Assembly (NCBI GenBank): GCA_001304015.1
Contig: LJUY01000071.1
Coordinates: forward strand, 1 to 10,719
Length of the DNA stretch: 10,719 nucleotides
Direction: 5' to 3'
From: a candidate division Zixibacteria bacterium SM23_81
GTDB taxonomy: Bacteria > SM23-81
Of the stretch, positions 5,766 to 10,719 are shown one piece after another. The notes under the pieces were generated by a model. The model was given only the letters and a program-made list of their open reading frames with translations, had not been told where the DNA came from and did not search any database. Both the position numbers and the translations under genes were made by a program. How positions within the stretch are numbered: position 1 is the first letter of the stretch; every line of letters begins with the position of its first letter.

Positions 5766-6848
5766 GTGTCAGGACAATTGGACGAAACATATATGCGTTT
5801 GGCCCTTCGGCTGGCAGCCAAGGGGAGGGGAAGGACTTCTCCGAATCCCATGGTGGGAGCGGTTGTGGTCAAGAATGGACGGATTCTTGGCCAGGGTTTT
5901 CACAGGGGGCCTGGGGAAGCTCACGCCGAGGTCATTGCCATGCGCCAAGCTGGCAAGCGTGCCCGAGGAGCTACCTTGTATCTCAACTTGGAGCCCTGTT
6001 GTGTCCATGGGCGAACCCCGCCCTGCACTGAGGAGATCATCCGCCGGGGATTATCAAAGGTGGTCTGCGCTCATATCGACCCCAATCCTGAGGTGTCGGG
6101 ATGTGGCCTGGCTCGTCTACGGGATCATGGCATCGAGGTGATGGCTGGTTCTCTCGAGAGGGAGGCCAGGGAGCTGAATGAGGTCTATATCAAGCATATC
6201 ACCACCGGCTACCCCTTTGTCTACTTGAAAATTGCCCAAACTCTAGATGGGAAAATCGCCACTCAAAACGGCGACTCCAGATGGATAAGCTCCCCTGAAT
6301 CTCGGCGGCTGGCACATCGAATAAGGGCCTGGGTTGACGCCATTCTGGTGGGAGTGGGAACCATCTTGAGGGATGATCCTCAGCTGAACGTTCGGCACGT
6401 AAAGGGGCCAAATCCGGTGAAGATCATCTTGGACAGCACATTAAAAACCCCTCTGGACGCCAAAGCTTTGGATGGGGGACGAGTGATCATCGCCACACAC
6501 CAAAGGGCTGATTCATCTCGGGCTCGACGATATCGGAGCCGCCAAGTCGAGGTGTGGCAGTTACCCCCTGATGACCGCGGTATGGTGAACTTGATGGCGC
6601 TTCTCAGGCGTGCGGGAGAAAAGCAGCTCACCAGCGTGCTCATAGAGGGGGGGCAGAAGGTCTTTAACTCCGTTTTGAAGGCTAAGGCGGTGGACAAACT
6701 GCTCATATTCCTCGCTCCCTGTTTGCTGGGAGACGGCAAGGAGTCTTTTGGAGATTTAGGAGTGCACCGCATGGCCGATGCCTTACAGATCCGTGAGTTT
6801 CAGACTCGCCGCGTGGGGGCAGATCTTTTGGTGACCGGACGATTGTGA
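5766..6848 (+). CDS. ribD: Bifunctional riboflavin deaminase/reductase RibD
   Basis: 360 residues, the usual length. The N-terminal deaminase domain (to ~145) acts on 2,5-diamino-6-ribosylamino-pyrimidinone phosphate: zinc ligands and catalytic Glu are seen in HAEVIA (H53, E55) and PCCVHGRTPPC (C78, C87). The C-terminal NADPH-dependent reductase domain (~147-360) then reduces the ribose chain; its YLKIAQTLDGKIA, RDDPQLNVR and IEGGQKVFNS segments match the family. The start is uncertain: GTG at 5766 gives the longest protein but has no close Shine-Dalgarno. TTG at 5778, with AGGA just before it, would begin xDETYMRLALRLA, which matches the normal RibD N-terminus better. It is the first gene of the operon under the FMN riboswitch. 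Its stop is 8 bp before the ribE start. Confidence 0.97.
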   Translation: MSGQLDETYMRLALRLAAKGRGRTSPNPMVGAVVVKNGRILGQGFHRGPGEAHAEVIAMRQAGKRARGATLYLNLEPCCVHGRTPPCTEEIIRRGLSKVVCAHIDPNPEVSGCGLARLRDHGIEVMAGSLEREARELNEVYIKHITTGYPFVYLKIAQTLDGKIATQNGDSRWISSPESRRLAHRIRAWVDAILVGVGTILRDDPQLNVRHVKGPNPVKIILDSTLKTPLDAKALDGGRVIIATHQRADSSRARRYRSRQVEVWQLPPDDRGMVNLMALLRRAGEKQLTSVLIEGGQKVFNSVLKAKAVDKLLIFLAPCLLGDGKESFGDLGVHRMADALQIREFQTRRVGADLLVTGRL

Positions 6849-6856
6849 GGACCATC

Positions 6857-7495
6857 ATGTTCACCGGCATCGTGAGGGAAAGGGGAGAGATAGTGGCGGT
6901 TGAGCGTATTCCCGGGGGGGTACGCTTGAAACTCAAGGCCCGGAAGATTCGTGAGGGGATGCAGTTGGGAGACAGCATTGCCATCAACGGAGCTTGCCAG
7001 ACGGTGATGGCCATGGAGCAGGATTTCTTCTCCATCGAGGCCTTGCATGAGACGCTGAGGCGAACTACTATGAGTGGGTGGAAACCAGGCGATCTGGTAA
7101 ACCTGGAGAATCCCTTGAGTCCCCATGACCTGCTGGGTGGACACCTGGTCAAAGGTCATGTGGACGGGGTGGGGGTAATACGGGCTAAGGTTCGACGAGC
7201 CGGGGACATGGTCTTACGCGTCCAGGCTCCACAAGAGCTGATGGTGCAGGTTTTTGAGAGAGGTTCCATAGCCCTGGACGGGGTCAGTCTGACGGTGGTG
7301 GCGGTTCAGGGAAATCAGTTCAGCGTCACTCTTATTCCATACACTCAGAGGGAAACGACCTTGGGATCTAAAGAGGTGGGAGATGGGGTTAATTTGGAGA
7401 CGGACATGGTCGTAAAGGCTGTTCAAAGGCTCCTAGGCCCTAAGGTGAAAAATCGAGGGCTCACCAGGGAGCGTTTAGAAGAACTGGAGTTCTGA
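6857..7495 (+). CDS. ribE: Riboflavin synthase, alpha subunit
   Basis: 212 residues. The enzyme converts two molecules of 6,7-dimethyl-8-ribityllumazine into riboflavin plus the pyrimidinedione precursor, usually as a trimer. The ATG at 6857 is chosen because it gives the universal MFTGIV N-terminus and has GAGG about 6 nt upstream; the GTG at 6845 overlaps the ribD end and is rejected. The two tandem lumazine-binding barrels are visible: the first with SIAINGACQTV (40-50) and the second with GSIALDGVSLTVV, linked through GGHLVKGHVDGVG (94-106). The first repeat has Gln where Leu is common (GACLTV). Also called ribC in E. coli naming. Second gene of the operon. Confidence 0.97.
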   Translation: MFTGIVRERGEIVAVERIPGGVRLKLKARKIREGMQLGDSIAINGACQTVMAMEQDFFSIEALHETLRRTTMSGWKPGDLVNLENPLSPHDLLGGHLVKGHVDGVGVIRAKVRRAGDMVLRVQAPQELMVQVFERGSIALDGVSLTVVAVQGNQFSVTLIPYTQRETTLGSKEVGDGVNLETDMVVKAVQRLLGPKVKNRGLTRERLEELEF

Positions 7496-7518
7496 GCAGT
7501 GGGAAGTGAGGTTTAAAG

Positions 7519-8775
7519 ATGTCAGCAGGTCACAAATTGGCGTTTGATAACATAGCCGAGGCGGTGGAGGAGATTCGCCAAGGCAAGATGGTCATCGTGG
7601 TGGACGATGAAGGCCGAGAAAATGAAGGTGATTTCATCATGGCTGCGGGGAAGGTGACCGCTCAAGCAATTAATTTTATGGCCAAACATGGTCGCGGTCT
7701 GATCTGCATGCCCATGACAGGCCAGAGACTGGATGAGCTCGGTCTGACCCTCATGGTGGATAAAAATACCGCCAAGATGGGCACTCCTTTCACCGTCTCT
7801 GTTGATGCCGTTCGGGGTACCTCTACCGGAATTTCCGCTCATGACAGAGCCGTCACCGTCAAGACGCTCATCGATCCAGCCTCTCGCTCGGAAGATCTGG
7901 CCAAACCGGGCCATATTTTCCCACTCAGGGCTATGGAGGGTGGTGTCTTACGGCGAGCCGGCCATACCGAGGCGGCCGTCGATTTGGCCGTGCTGGCTGG
8001 ATTGGTACCTGCCGGTTTGCTCTGCGAGATTATGGCAGACGATGGCACAATGGCCCGGGTTCCTGAGCTGCTCAAGCTGAAGTCCAAATTCGGCCTCAAG
8101 CTCATCACCATCAAGGATCTCATCAAATATCGTCGTCGTACGGAAAAACTGATTCGATGCTTAGTCACCACAAGACTACCCAGCAAGTTCGGGGATTTTA
8201 CTCTCCACCTTTACGAGAGCACCCTCACCGGCGATCACCACGTTGCCCTCGTGAAAGGAGAAGTGAAAGGAGCCCGGAACGTGCTGGTTCGTGTTCATTC
8301 TCAGTGTCTCACCGGAGATCTTTTTGGCTCTTTGCGCTGTGATTGCGGCCAGCAGCTGGAGAAGGCTCTGCAGAGAATCGAACGTGAGGGCAGGGGGGTT
8401 TTCTTATACATGCGACAGGAGGGCAGAGGCATCGGCTTGGCCAACAAACTGAGAGCCTATGAGCTGCAAGACCAAGGGCGAGACACTGTGGAGGCCAACG
8501 AGGAACTGGGCTTTGCTCCTGATCTGCGAGATTACGGTATTGGCGCGCAGATATTGGTGGATTTGGGTCTGTCCACCATCCGGATTATGACCAACAATCC
8601 TCGTAAGATTACCGGATTGGATGGATATGGCCTTAAGGTGTTGGAACGTATACCGTTGCAGGTAATGCCAGGAGAGGAAAACGTCCATTACCTGGTGACG
8701 AAAAGGGAGAAAATGGGGCATCTTTTGGAGTTGTCGGAGAAAGGCGTGCAGGCACTGAAAGGGAGGAAAAGATGA
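7519..8775 (+). CDS. ribBA: Bifunctional DHBP synthase/GTP cyclohydrolase II RibBA
   Basis: 418 residues, the usual length for the fused enzyme. Residues 1-~205 are 3,4-dihydroxy-2-butanone 4-phosphate synthase, acting on ribulose 5-phosphate: [11 protein letters not shown] (29-39), GLICMPM, and HTEAAVDLA. Residues ~206-418 are GTP cyclohydrolase II, the first step from GTP: the zinc cysteines C263, C274 and C276 in [18 protein letters not shown], the [17 protein letters not shown] loop and the TNNPRKI segment are all present. Both halves therefore look active. The ATG has GTGAGG about 7 nt upstream. It lies 23 bp after ribE and shares an ATGA overlap with ribH, indicating coupling. Confidence 0.97.
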   Translation: MSAGHKLAFDNIAEAVEEIRQGKMVIVVDDEGRENEGDFIMAAGKVTAQAINFMAKHGRGLICMPMTGQRLDELGLTLMVDKNTAKMGTPFTVSVDAVRGTSTGISAHDRAVTVKTLIDPASRSEDLAKPGHIFPLRAMEGGVLRRAGHTEAAVDLAVLAGLVPAGLLCEIMADDGTMARVPELLKLKSKFGLKLITIKDLIKYRRRTEKLIRCLVTTRLPSKFGDFTLHLYESTLTGDHHVALVKGEVKGARNVLVRVHSQCLTGDLFGSLRCDCGQQLEKALQRIEREGRGVFLYMRQEGRGIGLANKLRAYELQDQGRDTVEANEELGFAPDLRDYGIGAQILVDLGLSTIRIMTNNPRKITGLDGYGLKVLERIPLQVMPGEENVHYLVTKREKMGHLLELSEKGVQALKGRKR

Positions 8776-9251
8776 AGGTTCGCAAGGGATATTTAAACGC
8801 CTCTGGCAGGAAGTTCGCCATCGTGGTGAGCCGGTTCAACCAGTTCATCACCCAAAAGCTTCTAGAGGGAGCTCTTGATTGTCTGCATCGCCATGGGGCC
8901 AAAGACGATGACCTGGAAGTTACCTGGGTACCAGGTGCCTTTGAGATTCCCTATTTGGCCAAGAGGATCGCTGAGAGCGGAAGCTGCGACGGTATCGTAT
9001 GCCTTGGGGCCGTTATCAGAGGAGCGACACCCCACTTCGACTTCGTGGCCAATGAGGTGGCCAAAGGAGTGGCTCGCGTCGCTCTGGAGACGGGAATTCC
9101 CACAGTATACGGTGTTGTCACTGCTGACAACATCGAGCAGGCGGTTGAACGAGCAGGGGCAAAGGTTGGTAACAGGGGTTTTGACGCAGCGTTGGCCACC
9201 ATTGAGCTCGTGGACCTATACCGCAATTTGCCGAGGGCCAAGAAGTCTTGA
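8772..9251 (+). CDS. ribH: 6,7-dimethyl-8-ribityllumazine synthase
   Basis: 159 residues, normal length. It condenses the ribitylamino-uracil with 3,4-dihydroxybutanone phosphate to give the substrate of riboflavin synthase, and usually assembles into pentamers or 60-subunit shells. Key segments are [16 protein letters not shown] (20-35), WVPGAFEIP (52-60), [19 protein letters not shown] with catalytic-type His88, and [16 protein letters not shown]. The start ATG overlaps the ribBA stop by 4 bp. The upstream GGGAGG inside the ribBA end serves as a ribosome binding site. It is followed 13 bp later by nusB. Confidence 0.97.
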   Translation: MKVRKGYLNASGRKFAIVVSRFNQFITQKLLEGALDCLHRHGAKDDDLEVTWVPGAFEIPYLAKRIAESGSCDGIVCLGAVIRGATPHFDFVANEVAKGVARVALETGIPTVYGVVTADNIEQAVERAGAKVGNRGFDAALATIELVDLYRNLPRAKKS

Positions 9252-9264
9252 AAGGGCACCCAGG

Positions 9265-9672
9265 ATGGGGAAGAGGCGCAAGGCACGTGAACTGGTCCTA
9301 CAGACTCTTTATGCCTTCGAGATTTCAGGCGAACCCATCGAGGCGGTTTTGGCCAATGTCTTAAATCGCCAAAATCCTCCTCACGATGTGGCTGAGTTCA
9401 CGATCTTACTGGCTACCAGCACTGTTCAGCATCGTCGCGAAATCGACAAGCTCATCGCCGAGAAGGTGAAGCGATGGGAACTGTCACGAATTGCTGTGGT
9501 GGACAGAAACATCCTCCGATTAGCCATCTGCGAGCTGCTTCATTTCCCGGACATCCCTCAGAAGGTCTCCATCAATGAGGCCATCGAGTTGGCCAAGACT
9601 TATAGCACCAAGGAGTCTGGGCGGTTTGTCAATGGGATTCTGGACTCAGTTGCTGGGCTGCACGGAAGCTAG
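9265..9672 (+). CDS. nusB: Transcription antitermination factor NusB
   Basis: 135 residues, normal length. NusB binds boxA RNA with NusE (ribosomal protein S10) and promotes antitermination of rRNA transcription. The N-terminal MGKRRKARELVLQTLYAFE and the C-terminal DRNILRLAICELL, VSINEAIELAKTYSTKESGRFVNGILDSVA match the all-helical family. The ATG at 9265 is chosen because it yields the standard N-terminus and has AAAGGG 8 nt upstream; longer versions in this frame run back over ribH and are spurious. A ribH-nusB pair at the end of rib operons is common in many bacteria, so this supports the reading of the operon. Confidence 0.97.
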   Translation: MGKRRKARELVLQTLYAFEISGEPIEAVLANVLNRQNPPHDVAEFTILLATSTVQHRREIDKLIAEKVKRWELSRIAVVDRNILRLAICELLHFPDIPQKVSINEAIELAKTYSTKESGRFVNGILDSVAGLHGS

Positions 9673-9744
9673 AGGCCAGCAGTAAGAGGAGCTGGGAGAG
9701 ATGATTGTCCCGCAATTTTTCCTGCCCTGCTCCAGGGGACTTTT

Positions 9745-10467
9745 ATGCGCTACGCTATTATCTCGGATATTCACAGCAACCTAGAAGCGCTGGAGGCTGT
9801 TCTCGAAGACGCTCAGCGGCAGAATATCGACTCCTTCATATGCCTTGGCGACATCGTGGGCTATGGTGCCAATCCCAACGAATGCATTCAGCAAGTTCAG
9901 CAGCTCACCGAGCAGGTGGTGGTGGGCAATCACGATCATGCCGCCGTGGGACTGACGGATATCTCATATTTTAACGTTCATGCCAAACGAGCCGTGGAGT
10001 GGACCGCGAAAGTTCTTTCCCCAGAGAATAGCGATTATCTATCCAAACTGCCTTTCACCATACAGGCGGGGAATCTCTTCTTCGTCCACGCGACCCCTGC
10101 TGATCCGCCCGCCTGGAATTACCTTATGACACCCCGGATGGCCTTGGTTGAATTCGAGGTATTCGAGGGCCTATGCTGCTTCATTGGACATTCTCATCAG
10201 CCGATCATCTTTTGCCAGAAGAGTGGCAGTCACCCCAGACTGGTCGAGGCGATGGTCTGTTCTCAGGATGAGAAATACATCGTCAACGTGGGCAGTGTGG
10301 GGCAGCCTCGCGATGGAGATCCTCGCTGTTGTTACGCCATTTTCGACAACCATGAGTGTCACCTCCAGCTGCGCCGGGTGAACTATGACGTGCAAGCGGC
10401 GCAGCGAAAAATTCTTCAGGCGGGATTGCCACCGGTGCTGGCTATCAGGTTGGCCCATGGAGAGTGA
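9745..10467 (+). CDS. Calcineurin-like metallophosphoesterase (YfcE/MJ0936-like)
   Basis: 240 residues with a complete di-metal phosphoesterase motif set: SDIHSN (D8, H10), GDIVGYG (D36), GNHDHA (N62, H63), VHATP (H115) and GHSHQP (H149, H151). These bind two metal ions and hydrolyse phosphomonoesters or phosphodiesters; the physiological substrate cannot be read from the sequence. No signal peptide is seen, so it is probably cytosolic. The GYGANPNECI segment is typical of the bacterial single-domain subgroup annotated only as phosphoesterase or phosphodiesterase. The ATG has an AGGGGAC ribosome binding site. It is 72 bp downstream of nusB on the same strand with no terminator seen between, so it may be read through from the rib operon. 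Confidence 0.9.
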   Translation: MRYAIISDIHSNLEALEAVLEDAQRQNIDSFICLGDIVGYGANPNECIQQVQQLTEQVVVGNHDHAAVGLTDISYFNVHAKRAVEWTAKVLSPENSDYLSKLPFTIQAGNLFFVHATPADPPAWNYLMTPRMALVEFEVFEGLCCFIGHSHQPIIFCQKSGSHPRLVEAMVCSQDEKYIVNVGSVGQPRDGDPRCCYAIFDNHECHLQLRRVNYDVQAAQRKILQAGLPPVLAIRLAHGE

Positions 10468-10484
10468 TGGGATCGGAAAGCGAG

Positions 10485-10513
10485 TTGACAAGCCCGCAGG
10501 CAAAACGTAATTT
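10485..10513 (+). promoter_or_regulatory. Candidate promoter for the DUF2723 gene
   Basis: A perfect TTGACA (10485-10490) is followed after 17 bases by TAATTT (10508-10513), a weak -10. It lies in the 115-bp gap after the phosphoesterase gene, about 70 bp before the next start codon. I see no clear intrinsic terminator in the gap. The -35 is good, the -10 is poor, so confidence is modest. Confidence 0.35.
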
Positions 10514-10582
10514 TTTCTCGGCACAGCACTTTAAGGGACCCTTTAGGGAGACTCTGGCAAGAGGAGATTTGAGGAAGCAGAG

Positions 10583-10719
10583 ATGAAAAGGTGGGATCTG
10601 AGCAGGGTTTTCGGAGCCCTGTTTGTGTTTGTGGTGGTGTTGGTGGTGTATGTGCGGACCATGGCGGCGTCGGTGTCTTTTTGGGATTGTGGTGAGTTTA
10701 TAGCCTGTGCGCATATTTT
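10583..10719 (+). CDS. DUF2723 family membrane protein, N-terminal fragment
   Basis: The frame starts at ATG 10583, with GAGGAAG about 6 nt upstream, and is open to the right edge, giving 45 codons. Residues ~9-25 form a strongly hydrophobic, Val-rich membrane helix ([15 protein letters not shown]). It is followed by the diagnostic [17 protein letters not shown] segment, the N-terminal signature of DUF2723 proteins, which are large multi-pass membrane proteins related to protein O-mannosyltransferase-type (GT-C) glycosyltransferases and are frequent in Bacteroidota and related phyla. The acidic pair-like Asp/Glu in WDCGEF corresponds to the first periplasmic loop where GT-C enzymes keep catalytic acids. 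The rest of the gene, including the substrate-binding domain, is outside the window. Confidence 0.82.
   Translation, partial: MKRWDLSRVFGALFVFVVVLVVYVRTMAASVSFWDCGEFIACAHI

Noticed and set aside
8875-9264. Upstream extension of the nusB frame over ribH
   Set aside because: It overlaps almost all of ribH and has no family resemblance; the ATG at 9265 gives the standard NusB start with a ribosome binding site.
10532-10548. AAGGG/CCCTT inverted repeat as a terminator after the phosphoesterase gene
   Set aside because: The arms are only 5 bp with a single-base centre and there is no T-run after it, so it cannot form a convincing intrinsic terminator.
10445-10714. 89-codon minus-strand frame rich in His and Lys at the right edge
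   Set aside because: It is the antisense of the GT-rich, valine-coding first helix of the DUF2723 gene; the His-rich run is a by-product of that composition.

Overview
This is a bacterial chromosomal segment of moderate GC content with dense, operon-like gene packing and no mobile elements, tRNA, rRNA or CRISPR arrays that I can see. The taxon cannot be fixed from sequence alone. A GH57-type branching enzyme, a DUF3467 protein, a MinD/FlhG-like protein and a DUF2723 membrane protein would suit a deep-branching Gram-negative or candidate-phylum lineage (FCB group or former Deltaproteobacteria), but that is a low-confidence inference.

Left edge (1-420, + strand): the C-terminal end of a RelA/SpoT-family (p)ppGpp enzyme. 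It converges, with only a 3-bp gap, on a five-gene minus-strand cluster (424-5322). In transcription order this is: a DUF3467 small protein; a ParA-type ATPase fused to a C-terminal glycogen-binding module (CBM48/AMPK-beta type); a MinD/FlhG-like ATPase homologue whose Walker A loop has decayed; a 193-residue protein resembling a catalytically degenerate PD-(D/E)XK nuclease fold; and a GH57 1,4-alpha-glucan branching enzyme. Overlapping or closely spaced starts and stops suggest translational coupling in the middle of the cluster. A DNA/nucleoid-type ATPase carrying a starch/glycogen-binding domain, next to a glycogen-branching enzyme, is the most unusual content here. I propose, as a hypothesis, a system that positions, partitions or organises glycogen granules.

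Middle (5323-5765): a divergent regulatory region. A candidate promoter faces left toward the DUF3467 gene. A near-consensus sigma-70 promoter faces right, followed by a well-conserved FMN riboswitch and an attenuator hairpin.

Right part (5766-9672, + strand): the riboflavin operon ribD-ribE-ribBA-ribH-nusB. It encodes all the classical enzymes from GTP and ribulose 5-phosphate to riboflavin, except the phosphatase acting between RibD and RibH. The essential antitermination factor gene nusB comes at the end. FMN binding to the leader should shut the operon down.

Right edge: a calcineurin-like metallophosphoesterase (9745-10467), then the first 45 codons of a DUF2723-family multi-pass membrane protein (10583 to the window edge), with a possible promoter in the 115-bp gap between them.
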